A stretch of 64,000 nt of DNA, from NCBI GenBank assembly GCA_030710605.1, contig CP092879.1, forward strand, positions 42,401,578-42,465,577, in the 5' to 3' direction. A model generated the notes under the pieces. It did no database searches. It had not been told where the DNA came from and saw only the letters and a list, made by a program, of their open reading frames with translations. The stretch comes from Cordylochernes scorpioides. Its lineage: Eukaryota; Arthropoda; Arachnida; Pseudoscorpiones; Chernetidae. This document shows positions 1-10,265 of the stretch, piece after piece. Within the stretch, counting starts at the first letter, position 1, and every line of letters starts with the position of its first letter. The position numbers were made by a program, and so were the translations under genes.

Positions 1-817
1 AACGTAAGTCTGGTAGTAGGTTCATCCGTTTTTAAAAACCTCTTCTATATATATATACTTATGGACAAAACTTAAGAAAGTTATTCTTTTCTCTCCCATT
101 CTCTCTCTTGGCCTTCCTTCCATACTTCAGTATTACCATTCAGAGTATCGGTTAAGAGATGCCTAACATGCCCGCTCCCTTTCACATAACCAAATATTAA
201 AGAATATATCACCCCCTATTCTATCTTTTTTAGGACCTCTCTAATATTTTATTGTCAGTCCAAGGTAATCTCTCGTAGCACTCGGCCCCCCCCCCGAAGT
301 TGATCCACTTTGCCGCAGTGGGGGGGCCCGAGTCCGACTTCCAAGTCGTTCCGCCAAGAGATCAACACCACAGAGGTCCGTACGTCTGACCTCACGGACA
401 ATACAGCAGCTACTGGACATGCCTCTCAAATTTTAATGACCGATATGTCCTCACTTCTTTTTTCTAGATTTAATTCATTTTGTCTCCTCTCTAATTGTAA
501 ATACGCTGCTGTATCACCTCATAAGCATAAATAAATAAATGTAGCACTCGGCGTGATCACCACATCTTGAAAAATTTGTCAATTCTGTATTTCTAAGATT
601 CTGTTCCACGGAGGTATATATACACACAATCCAAATAAAGCCTTTGGTAAAATATTAAAAGTACAAAATCGTGAGGCAAAAGGTTTCATGTAAGACTTTT
701 ATTCATCTGAGATTTTAAAAAAGCATTTCTGCTTTTCTACACGAGTAAAAATGAAGAGCAGAAATAACTCGGAAGCTCGGCCAAATAAAAACCTCACAAG
801 AAATGCTTCGTCTCACG

Positions 818-1045
818 AATTATTACACACATACAGCTTTATGAAGACCACCGGTCTTATATAGATTCACCACAGGAAGGAAGCATAGATGGAGCTCCTA
901 TACTCCAGGTTTGCACAGATCCCAACAGCCTCCAGGTCCAGTGGCCATAGAATCCACCGTGCATAGGTTAGCTTATCACTGAAAAGACGAATATGAAATC
1001 ATCCGCGTTTAATCTTCGCTTTCCTTATCCAAATGGACCAAATTA
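818..1045 (-). repeat. Dispersed repeat family R-A, copy 1
   Basis: About 230 bp that recurs at 13,270-13,520 (plus), 43,915-44,130 (minus) and, as a tail fragment, at 59,130-59,222 (plus). Shared landmarks in family orientation are the block CCATTTGGATGAGAAGAGCG, a block around ACCTGGAGGCTGTTGGG, the block GCTTCCTTCCTGTGG, and an end reading AATAAAGCTGTATGTGTGT followed by TA or TG microsatellite. The polyadenylation-like AATAAAG just before the terminal microsatellite suggests the 3' end of a retroposed element, either a SINE or a LINE tail. No coding content was recognised. Confidence 0.6.
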
Positions 1046-1679
1046 TACTTTTAATATAATAAATACTACTCCAGGCCATTAATCAATTTATGATTTTAAT
1101 AAAATACTTTTTAAACAACAAGTATTTGGCGTAAAAGAAATCAATTTGAAAAATACAAATATATATTCAGTACATTTGTTTATACCGTATACAGAGAACA
1201 AGATAAAGCCTTTCTCTATGATATATATATTATTTTTCTTCACCAGAAGAAAATATTAAGAAATAAACTGTTGTTACAATTTGGTGTTCGCCTCAAGTAA
1301 AATCCGTCTCTAATTGTGTCTGGTTTTGCCAGCTCAGCACCAAACTTGGGACTAAGTAAGCAAAAATAGACTTTGCGTGATACCGATTTAATTGTCAACC
1401 ACGGATTGATATGGAGACCTACTTCTGATTACTTATTGATCTTCTTTTGACCTATTTGATAGTTTTGAAATGATTTTTTCTGACCTGTTTTTATGAAAAA
1501 AACATTGATGTTATCGGGTAATATATTTAATCATTTATTTTTACTAGAGATGCAAATGATTTTTAACTCGACCCAGAGAGAGCAATATACCTGTATAAAA
1601 GACTTGAATAGTATCATTGTTATCAACATTGCTAATTAACTTATTTTCTATTTGAAATACAAAGTATAGAGATATAGAG

Positions 1680-1945
1680 ATTGAAACATACTTTATTGAC
1701 TTCCAGTCAACATCAAAACAAAGTTACAACAAAATTACAGCTATCAGCATTATAATAAAATATATACATGAAATCAGATTCGAGGCCTTCCCCGAGGGAC
1801 GTCTATATTACATCAAGGGCTACAAGCTGCCCTGAGTCCTGATAGGCGCTTGGCCATAATGGAGTTGTTGTCCCCAACATGCTCAATTGCCATGTTGAGG
1901 TAGTCGCACAGAATGGTTTTCTGGCGAGAGAGATTGAGTTTGAAA
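1680..1945 (-). other. Possible retroelement or transcript 3' end, unassigned
   Basis: Read on the minus strand, a short open stretch encodes a hydrophilic peptide containing DYLNMAIEHVGDNNSIMAKR and stops near 1820. A T-rich untranslated-like stretch follows, with an AATAAAG signal near 1695. The layout of coding end, spacer and poly(A) signal resembles the 3' end of a retroelement or processed pseudogene. I do not recognise the peptide. Confidence 0.3.
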
Positions 1946-2254
1946 CATTTTTATTAAAAGGTTCATATAAGATTATATAGGGTTATATACAGGATAAATA
2001 TATATATGAATAAATAAGATGATATAATAATGAATATATGAATAAAAATATATACAAATGTATAAAATAATTTATAAATTTACATATATATAAATATATA
2101 CAAGTCGTCATTGGTGACGCCCACCGCGGGAAAGACTCCGCCACCGGTGGACTGCGAGAGTTCTTTCCCACAGAGTGGGCAGGTCTAGGTGTTGGCTGGC
2201 GTTACCCACCTCAAGACCAATATGGTACTTGCAGATGGTAGCCTTCGACACACT

Positions 2255-2274
2255 GGGGGGGGGGGGGGGGGGGG
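2255..2274 (+). repeat. Poly-G run of 20
   Basis: Twenty consecutive G residues, an outlier in an AT-rich region. Such a run can form G-quadruplexes and its length is error-prone in sequencing. No element boundary is evident on either side. Confidence 0.9.
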
Positions 2275-2639
2275 TTAACCTCATTACCTCGGGAGAGAGT
2301 TAGAGTTTTACAAATCTATGTGTAGATGATGAAAATATTGAAAGATCATGACTTGTTAGTGAGGTAGCCTCAGAACTCTTTCGTCAATTTAATCAAACAT
2401 CAATCCACAACTAGTGTATTGAAAAATAAACTTACTTCTTGAAGTATTAATGATTTTTTAAAATCCAAATAGTATTGAGCGGTCTGAAGATTATAAAAGC
2501 CGCAAATGAGTTTGCCAATGATTAGCTAAACCCTCCCAATATATTTTTTCTCTTTCTCGGTTAAAACAGTAGAGGTATGAACTTGAAAAGGTTTAGCAGT
2601 TTAGTAATTAGGGATGATTACCGTAGAGGCAAATAGGCT

Positions 2640-3200
2640 GTGGTAGTTTTGTCTTGTCCATGGAGAAGATCAGATCGGTCCGTACACCCTGATCACAATA
2701 CCGGCCAACTGAGGTGCCTTGTCCGTATGGATGTCCACTTCTGGATTGATGACTGCCATATAGAGGGCTGCAAGGATGGTCGGGCAGCTGTATATATGGT
2801 CCGGAGTGAGTTGGGTGTTGTGGCAGTTATTGCAGTTCCTGTAGAATCTAGTTATGTCTGGGTTTATCATCATTCCTTTAAAATGTCCTGTTCTGATTCT
2901 AGAAATTGTTTCCTTTAATTCTCTTTTAATGTTGCAGTTGCATATGGGCTGAGGTATTTAGGTTTTTGTAATGAGTTTTGCTATTGTATTTGCGTCTTTG
3001 TTATTGAACTAGTTTCCAGTGCCTGTTTTCATCCTTCCTTCGCGCGCCATCAGTCTGTTCATTGCCCTCTATTAAGAAGCTTATATGAATGTGTCTACAT
3101 GTTGTTTATGTCATTGAGACACTGTCAACAAAACGTAAGAGAAATTGTTTTGATTTAAAAGGAAGTGGGTAGCCGACCTTATGGTGAAGGTACTATAAAC
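2640..3200 (-). pseudogene. LINE 3' fragment (family D): RNase H end and C-terminal zinc motif
   Basis: On the minus strand, broken reading frames give the RNase H-like motif IEGNEQTD (about 3050-3070), then a C-terminal region with NCNNCHN and LTPDHIYSCP (about 2790-2870), then a stop. The order RNase H, cysteine-rich tail, stop is that of I-type non-LTR retrotransposons. Other copies of this 3' end lie at 3950-4235 (minus), 21,735-22,165 (plus) and 62,660-62,850 (plus). The copy is 5'-truncated and frameshifted, so it is non-functional. The clade is inferred from domain order only. Confidence 0.65.
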
Positions 3201-3450
3201 ATTTCTTACTTCACATCGACCGATAATGATAAGTTCATCGTTCTCTTTCTCAGCTTAATTCTTCCATCCACTGGATGGCTTTCCGATTGATATTTTTTAA
3301 ATTACTCTCCATGTGACTTTTTATTTATCAAATTGTTGTTTTATCGTTGGAGACTATGTAAATATGTGGACGAAATTTTTCAATTATGTTATTTGAAGTT
3401 TTTTTAATTATCTTATTCTACATGTGGTTCGAAAATGGTAATTATGGATG

Positions 3451-3640
3451 GGGAGTAGTAGTTAGTGCCTGTTTTTTAATGAAAGGGTACTAAATGTCTA
3501 TACATGTAGAAAGCTCAGTTCGACTTATACACTTATAAGTGTGCCAAAGTCTCCTTTTGCTACTTTCACTCACTGGTGAGGTTTCAATTTTCCAAGAATC
3601 GAATGCCATTGGAGAATTTTTCGGCAACCTTTATCTGCAT
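3451..3640 (-). repeat. SINE family S1 fragment
   Basis: Body of the S1 SINE without its tRNA-like head. Landmarks shared with the full copies at 31,097-31,384 and 37,512-37,806 include CTACACATGT, AGTTCGACTT, the GTGCCAAAG block and CACTGGTGAGG. It is diverged from the full copies. Confidence 0.6.
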
Positions 3641-3724
3641 AATCAGGATATTTTCCTTAATTATGAATTAATATATATCTCTATAAACATAAATTTATTA
3701 GTAATTTTACTTATTTAAGTATGT

Positions 3725-3905
3725 CATGATCATCATGGTGGGTAATAAGAGACTGTTTTTATTGTAAGTACACCACATGTCTACACATTTAAAAATCAGT
3801 TCGAATTTTGCACTTACAAGTGTAAAGAGTACCATTTGTTACTTGAACTCAATGGTGAGGTTGAAATTTTCTAAGAAACGGAGGTCATTGGAGCAAATTT
3901 AATTT
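3725..3905 (-). repeat. SINE family S1 fragment
   Basis: A second diverged S1 body shortly downstream of the first, with the ACCACATGTCTACACAT and ACTCAATGGTGAGG landmarks. It abuts another copy of the family D LINE tail. The sequence from 3010 to 4235 therefore reads as LINE tail, S1, S1, LINE tail, which suggests a local duplication. Confidence 0.6.
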
Positions 3906-3949
3906 AATCAGAAAACAGTGTCCTATTCGGGATTCGTTTTCGTATGGTG

Positions 3950-4235
3950 TCTGTCGAAAAGTCTGAAGACGAAAATAATGGGCTGGGGTATTTTGGCTTT
4001 TGTGATGATATTTGCTATTGCATTTGCGTCTTTCATTGTTATTAAACTGGTTTCCAGTGCCTGTTTCGTCCTTCATTAGCTAGGCCATCAGTCTGTTCAT
4101 TGCCCTCTATTAGGAATTTTATTTTAATGTGTCTAGCATGTTGTTTATTTTATTAAGACACTGTCAACAAAATGTGAGAGAAATAGTTTTGATTTAAAAG
4201 GAAGTGGTTTGACGACCTTATGGTGAGATATTGTG
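3950..4235 (-). pseudogene. LINE 3' fragment (family D), second copy
   Basis: Closely matches 2970-3200, sharing the blocks around CCATCAGTCTGTTCATTGCC, GACACTGTCAACAAAA and TTTTGATTTAAAAGGAAGTG. Only the RNase H end and the adjoining spacer remain. It is probably a local duplicate of the 2640-3200 fragment, because the same SINE bodies lie between the two. Confidence 0.6.
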
Positions 4236-4737
4236 GTATTTCATATTTACAATTCAATTGACAACATAAGATCATCTTGTTTAAAGAAACACTATATACA
4301 ACAACCGAAAAGCTTTATTAAGATATTTTAGTCTTATACAGATTCTCCGAGTAGAAATGTTGGATACATGCTGGAATATCAGTAATTGTACCAGTAATTA
4401 TCAATTTAATTATTATTAATTTTAAAACTAATCATATTTGATGGTAATAGGAGATTTATAATCAGGAAAGCTTAATTAAGACAATCAATCTAATAAATAT
4501 ATTAATCTGGGTCAATTGGAGGAAAAGGAACACCATATATATTATTCAAACGCAATCGCTAAACATAAAAATAAACAATTCCTATTTGCTTATCGAATAA
4601 TACTAAGGTTTGTAATTAATGTGATGCCATTATAAATCCTAAAATAATACAGAAAAAAGAAAAGTATTTGAATATCGTACTATATTCTTCTTTGCTATCA
4701 CTGATTTCAAATATTTATAAATTCAATTTCTGGAGTC

Positions 4738-5215
4738 TGTTGACGAGTGGTGTAAAAACGTTAATTTTCGAAATCCACTACCCGAAATCGAATCCGCATT
4801 GAGCACTTTTTTTAATTAAAAGAATTACTTCATTGGGGCCCTTGATTCTTGCAAAAGTCTGAACCCACCAGTGAGATCAAGTAACTAAATGGGGTTCTCT
4901 GGCATCCTTGAAAGTGCAAAAGTCGAACTGCTTTTCACATCTTGAAGATAGAGGTTGCCTGGACAGCATTCATTGTTCTTGAAGTAAAAGACACTTCTGC
5001 CTGTTGAGCTCTTTTTTTCTGAATAAAATAATTTGTTTTAATGGTGCGCTCTATTCTTGCAAAGGTCTGAACCCACCAGTGAGTGCAAGTAACCAAACTA
5101 GGTACTCTGACAACCTTGTAAGTGCAATTTCGAACTGCTTTTCACATCTTGAAGATAGTGTTGCTTGGACGGTATTCATTGTTCTTGAAGTAAGAGACAC
5201 TTCGGACAGTTGAGT
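4738..5215 (+). repeat. SINE family S1 with tRNA-like head and duplicated body
   Basis: Plus-strand S1. A degenerate tRNA-like head at 4738-4800 (A-box-like GACGAGTGG, B-box-like AATCGAATCC) leads into the S1 body at about 4850-5000. The body is repeated at 5045-5215, sharing GAACCCACCAGTGAG, GAACTGCTTTTCACATC and TTCATTGTTCTTGAAGTAA. The body duplication looks like a local tandem event. Confidence 0.6.
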
Positions 5216-5521
5216 CTTACTATTGGCCGAAGTGCTTTCCTCATGTTTAGACATGCACGCTTGCAGTAAAACGGTTGCTAACTATCTACAAAAATTACCA
5301 TAGCATGTATGTATTGACTCATCCATTGATGAGCTTTACTCTTTCCCGACAGACACCATCAAAAGTCTCAAGCTTTACAAGTTTGACACCCTAATATGAT
5401 TGAGCGAAGATAAGAAAGAAGAAGACGACCATAACATGTATCGCATGTAAAAATGATAATTAGAAAATATATATATTTAGAAAGAGTTTGATGTAACGAT
5501 GTTCTGTGTGTGGGTCAACAG

Positions 5522-5648
5522 AAGAACCTGGTTGTCGTGCTGAGCCTCCCTGTCCACCGAGCTGCCACTGTGCTGAGGGGGTGGTAGATTGCAGGGACCG
5601 GGGACTGACCTCATTGCCGGACCATGTCCCCGAGACTACAACCGAGCT
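5522..5648 (+). CDS. slit: slit exon: cysteine-rich N-cap (LRRNT) of the second LRR domain
   Basis: A 127-nt exon between acceptor CAACAG (ending 5521) and donor GTAAGT (from 5649). The first 2 nt finish a codon and the last 2 nt open a Leu codon completed by the exon at 31,523. It reads EPGCRAEPPCPPSCHC, then AEGVVDCRDRGLTSLPDHVP, then ETTTEL. The cysteine pattern C-x3-C-x-C-x6-C is the classic LRR N-terminal cap, and the VDCR..GLT..P..P sequence is that of Slit domain 2. Slit is a secreted Robo ligand for axon and cell guidance, and its D2 domain carries the Robo-binding face. The following exons continue directly into the LRRs expected for Slit D2, which makes the call firm. Confidence 0.92.
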
Positions 5649-6639
5649 GTAAGTTATCTATCTACCTTGTTTTATAATAGTATTATGATACAAGTGATTA
5701 TACAAATACAGCATCAGCCTATTTATGAGAAAAAAAAAAGATGCCAAATACATTAGGAAAGATACTGCAAAAAAGAAAACCACACACAAAAATGGAGTTA
5801 AATTTAAATGAAAAAATATAACAAACACTTACAAAAATAAAATAATAATAAAAGTAACAATTGAATCAGAAATACGAAATATATATTAGAAATTAGTTAA
5901 AGGTAATAATACAAAAGAACGTGTTTTTGAAGACAAAAAATCTATGATTGCAAAATCGAACAAATTAAAAATAAATAAATCTATTAATATTTGGAAAATA
6001 AAAATAAAACGGTGATGGGAAGCAAAAAATAATGAAAAATTTGGTATATAGATGGCTATTTATAGTTAAGTATCTTTGGAGGAGATAGCTTCAAACTTTA
6101 TAACTGTTAACTCTGTTAGCCTATTATCTATATAGATGTGTGATTCCTTCGTTACCATAACAGATATAATAAATCTCGGGATATCGTTCAATCAACACAC
6201 ATCATCCACCATGTACATATATTTTCAAAAAATTGCTTTTCAAACAGAAATAATTTATTTGTCTCTCAATATATCATAAGTATTTAAAATATTTAAATAA
6301 TAATGTGTATATAAAAATAGTATTAATTATCAATTTTTAAAGTGATAATCCTGTTGAAGGACTGACAAGTACGAAAGCTTGAAAATAAAAAGATATACAA
6401 GAAACTTAGTTCTGGAAACTTCATTTTATAAGAGATAATTTATGTCTGTAATTTTTCAAATATAATTGCACCGTAGAATTCTTAATATTGACACTTATAT
6501 AAATTGAATAGCCAACTATCAAGATTCAACGGTTTGGAAATCACTCGCAATCTCCGACCAGTTTGATATATATTCTCCTTATTTACGTAGGGGAAAATTA
6601 TCCAACGAAAATACTAATTAGACTTAACTGATTTAATAA

Positions 6640-7735
6640 ATTTCTAAATATTTGAAAATATGTATACTTAGTTATTCAGTACTGTTTGTGCTAAATAAGG
6701 AATTCAAAGTCGAATCATTCAAATTGAAGTCCTTTGTATCTTACACAACTCAGCAAAGAGACAGTATCTCTAACAAATCAGAAATCTTCAGAACTGAATG
6801 TAATACCAAATTCCCCTGTGGCTATCTATTTTTTATACTCAGTTATTCAGTGATTTTTGTGCTAAAAGAGGAAATCAGTGTCGAATAATCCAATTTGAAG
6901 TTATAAATCAGAATCTGATAGAAGCTCTGTGTATCTTACACAGCTCAGCTAAGAGACAGCAGTTCTAACAAACCAGCATCATTCAGAAACAGCATTCAAA
7001 TTGAAGTTATATATCTGAATCTGATATAGAATCCCTGTGTGTTTTACACAGCAAAGATATATCAGCTCTAAAAACCTAGCATTCTTCAGAACTGAATGTA
7101 AAACCAAATTTCCTTGTGGCTATATATTCCTTGATTTAAGTTATTCAGTGATATCTGTGCTAAATGAGGAATTCAGTGACGAATCATTCAATTTGAAGTT
7201 TAATAACAGAATCTGAAAGAAGCCCTGTGTATATTATACAGCTCAGCAAAGAGACAGCAGCTCTAACAAACCATCATTCTTTAGAAACAGCATTCAAATT
7301 GAAGTTATATATCTGAATCTGATATAGAATCCCTGTGTTTCTTACACAGCAAAGAGATTTCAGCTCGAAAAATACTAGCATTCTTCAGAACTGAATGTAA
7401 CACCAAATTCTCCTGTGGCTATCTATTTCTTGATACATAGTTATTCAGTGATGTCTGTGCTAAATGAGGAATTCAGTGTCGAATCATTCAATTTGAAGTT
7501 ATATAGCAGAATCTCTGATAGAATCCTTGTCTTACACAACTCAGCAAAAAGAGCAGCAGTTCTAACAAACCAGCATTCTTCAGAACCAGCATTCAAATTG
7601 AACTTATATCTGAATCTAATACAGAATCCCTGTGTATCTTACAAAGGGACAGCAGCTATAACAAACCAACAATCTTCAGAACTGAATGTAACACCAAATT
7701 CCTCTGTGGCGATCTATTTCTTGATATAATCCACC
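6640..7735 (+). repeat. Tandem repeat, about 300-bp period, roughly 3.5 copies
   Basis: The landmark TTATTCAGTGAT recurs at about 6842, 7142 and 7441, giving a 300-bp period. Each unit contains two related halves: one around CAGCTCAGC and GAGACAGCAG, the other around TTCAAATTGAAGTTATAT and GAATCCCTGTGT. This points to an older shorter repeat that was then amplified as a dimer. Short open frames across the array are incidental. Confidence 0.8.
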
Positions 7736-8230
7736 GAGTGAAGCCTCGGAATACAAAATTCCATGGCCGTGATTGGAAGCATTTGACTGGCAGAGAATAT
7801 TCCATCCCTCTCTTTGCTGAATTTTGATGGGGATTCAGTCACGACAATTTTATTCCTTTCGTAGTTTCTTTAAAACGAATATTTCACTGAGAATCTTTTC
7901 TCTCTATGTTTTTATATATTCATAAAAAATATTAATTTCTTATATTTTCAATTTAACATTGTTTTTTCAGTTTTATATATATTTCATGAACAATAAATAA
8001 ACATGTTTGTTTTAATCAAATTACATGTTTTATAAAGGTGTTGCTTCTACTGCTTCCTGGACCTCCGAACAGATTTTCCTGAAGACTTTCATATAGTTGG
8101 TCATATTTTTCCATATTACAATTTCAGTAGTACAATTGAACACACAGTTCAACATAAAAATTAGCCTATGTCCTCTATATTCCAGATTAAATCGACTTCT
8201 ATTTCAGAATTATTCAGAATCTATCTACAC

Positions 8231-8430
8231 CAGGGGTCGGCAATCTGTACCTCGATAACCACAGGCGAATCTTTGGATATTAAGCTGCGTGTAGTACTCG
8301 CATAAATAAAACCTTTATGCGATTACTATTTATTTTTATCAAGAAAATAATTTGTGGCTCTTTGAAAAACTTTTAATTTTTGTGAATTGTTATGTTTGAC
8401 TCTCCCGACTCAAAAGGTTAACGACCCCTG
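8231..8430. mobile_element. hAT-type MITE, copy 1
   Basis: 200 bp bounded by CAGGGGTCGGCAA at the left and a matching inverted end GACCCCTG at the right. The CAGGGG terminus is typical of hAT elements. The interior contains GCTGCG and CTCTTTG blocks shared with the copies at 8447-8660 and 35,192-35,378. The flanking 8-mers (ATCTACAC and GTTTAGAC) match at only 5 of 8 positions, so the target duplication has decayed or the true ends differ slightly. There is no coding capacity; it would depend on an hAT transposase in trans. Confidence 0.75.
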
Positions 8431-8446
8431 GTTTAGACCTTTAGAC

Positions 8447-8660
8447 CAAGGGTAGGAAACATTTAGAGTCGGAAGAGAAAAAAATACAATTTGAAAAAAA
8501 AAAAAAACAAAGTTTTCATATATAGAGCCAAAATGTGTTTCTTGCCAACAATAAATAGTACTCACATAAATAATATTTGCGTATGGAACTATATAAAGAG
8601 CCGCAGCTTCACATCCAAAGAGCCGCATGTGGCTCGCGAGCCGCAGTTTGCCGACTCCTG
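8447..8660. mobile_element. hAT-type MITE, copy 2 (opposite orientation)
   Basis: Starts CAAGGGTAGGAAAC and ends GTTTGCCGACTCCTG, the same family as 8231-8430 but inverted. The interior block GAGCCGCATGTGGCTCGCGAG is the family's GC-rich landmark in complement. It lies 16 bp from copy 1, so the two hATs form a head-to-head pair. A poly-A run of 13 near 8496 is inside it. Confidence 0.7.
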
Positions 8661-8879
8661 ATCAAGGCGTTCGAGAGTGATAAAAGGACAACTATCCACT
8701 CTTACATTCATCATATACAAGGATGTATATGGATGAATTGGAATCTTCTATTACACAAACTCAATGTTTCTGCCAATTTTTATATAAATAGGATTATTGT
8801 TTCTGTGCGGATCTTTGCTACCACTTTTTTTTTTTTTATACAATATTATTTTGAAAAATAGTACAAAAATGAAATTGTA

Positions 8880-9243
8880 AAGAATTCAGGTGGATAAATT
8901 AAGATGAAAAAGGCATCTCCTAGTCGTGCAACTAAATTTTCTGATACATTTCGCTATCTGTCAGAATGAATATCAACTAATCATTGATTTACAATTATTC
9001 CAGAATTAGCCAAATACCATTTCTTGGTTAATAAAGAAAGGCTAACCCCGTTTACGCCTTGATAAGTACCGACATTAAGCTTGAAACGCATACATGGTTA
9101 GCTTGATTATTAAAGAAATTGTATTTGGCTAATTCTGTAATTAAAAATCAACGAATAGTTGATATTTATTTAGATAGATGGCGTAAGCCATCAGAAACCT
9201 TTAGTAGCGCCATCAGGAGAGAGATGTCTTTTTTTCTTAATAT
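8880..9243. mobile_element. Palindromic MITE (diverged relative of the 23.5-24.6 kb family)
   Basis: A long imperfect inverted repeat. The left arm contains AAAAAGGCATCTCCT, ATCAACTAATCATTGATTT and AGCCAAATACCATTTCTT; the right arm contains their complements, ending at about 9243. The ATCAACTAATCATTGATTTA block is shared with the MITE at 24,195-24,576, which links the families. Nothing is coded. Confidence 0.65.
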
Positions 9244-9579
9244 AATTTTATTTCAGACAAATAAAGATTGAAATAAAAATAAAATATATGTTGAAAATAT
9301 TGAAACATGACCTCAAATCAAACAAAATTTACAACATATTTCCATATTTAAAAGATTTTATCCCCTATTTCCTATGGCGTGCCATTAAAAATACATTAGA
9401 AATGATAGTAACCATATCAATGGTTAGATATAGTATCTAATTATTTTCAATAGAAAACCCCCCATATGTGTGGAGAAAAGGAATAGCAATATGCCTAATT
9501 ATAGTCTATCCATCATTTTATTCATTTATTTGGTATTGATTAATGCACAAATAATAGAAGAATTATTTTTAGAAACCAA

Positions 9580-10265
9580 ATCTATTGTTGCATCTCTTTT
9601 TACCCCCTTTTTTCTATATTTTTTATAGATTGAAGATATAAAATGTAAACTACGAATTGACATTCTGTTTTGATTATATAAAAGGGCGTACCTGGATCTG
9701 TAAAGAAAAAACAAAACAATTTTTTTCTCTAAATATTTCGAGAGATTGCTCCCTCTTTATCAATTTATTGTCCTTTTTCTCTAAATATTTCGAGAATTTC
9801 GAGTTTTTTTTTTCACAGATCCAGGTATGCCCTTTTATATAATCTTAATTGATGGATCGCCTTTTGACTCAAACTATTCTGTTTGAGTTAGAATTTAGAT
9901 TTGTATATCACGTTTCAATTGCAGGTATAACAAAATTGATATTTCTTTCTTTAATGACACAATTGGTGGTGAATACAATGTGGGGATTATATATTAATAT
10001 ATAATGTATATTAGAGCATTAGCTCTCAGTCGCTTTTGTGATGGAACATTTTTCCATCTCTTCTTTTTTACCTTTTCTTGGTATCTTTTTATAGATTAAA
10101 GATAAAAAAGGAAACTGCCAATTGACAGTCAGAATTTAGATTTTCTATTGCAGGTATAACAATATAAATATTTTTCTTTAATGACACAATTGATGGTGAA
10201 TACAATGTGGAGATTAGAGATTAATATATAGGTTATACTAGAGCAATTGCATTTAGTTGCAAGAT
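9580..10265 (+). repeat. Tandem duplication of about 230 bp, first unit split by a MITE
   Basis: Unit 2 (about 10,040-10,265) aligns to two pieces of unit 1 (9580-9670 and 9885-10,030). Shared landmarks are TTTTTATAGATT, AATTGACA, AGAATTTAGATTT, GCAGGTATAACAA and GACACAATTG followed by GGTGAATACAATGTGG. The gap in unit 1 corresponds to the palindromic element at 9675-9844 and its flank, so that element arrived after, or independently of, the duplication. Confidence 0.65.
9675..9844. mobile_element. Palindromic MITE (family P), copy 1
   Basis: The arms TTATATAAAAGGGCGTACC and its near-complement at 9816-9844 enclose T-rich spacer DNA. The core CCTGGATCTGT(A)AAGAAA is shared with copies at about 22,945-23,068 and 38,590-38,700. 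All three are flanked on one side by a block reading GCCTTTTGACTCAA or its complement, so the mobile unit may extend past the palindrome. Confidence 0.65.

Larger units (their letters stand above)
1..5521. other. Intron sequence upstream of the first slit exon seen
   Basis: This stretch ends in an acceptor AG at 5520-5521 and should be the 3' part of a slit intron, since the next exon enters in mid-codon. It carries repeat fragments annotated separately (818-1045, 2640-4235, 4738-5215). I see no exon of the preceding Slit LRR domain. 241-430 is a GC-richer patch with C and G runs that I cannot assign; the motif GTAGCACTCGGC occurs at about 273 and 541. 1046-1680 and 4236-4737 are AT-rich with nothing recognised. 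Confidence 0.6.

Noticed and set aside
7415-7729. 104-codon ORF
   Set aside because: Falls entirely within the 300-bp tandem repeat, and its peptide repeats mirror the DNA repeats.
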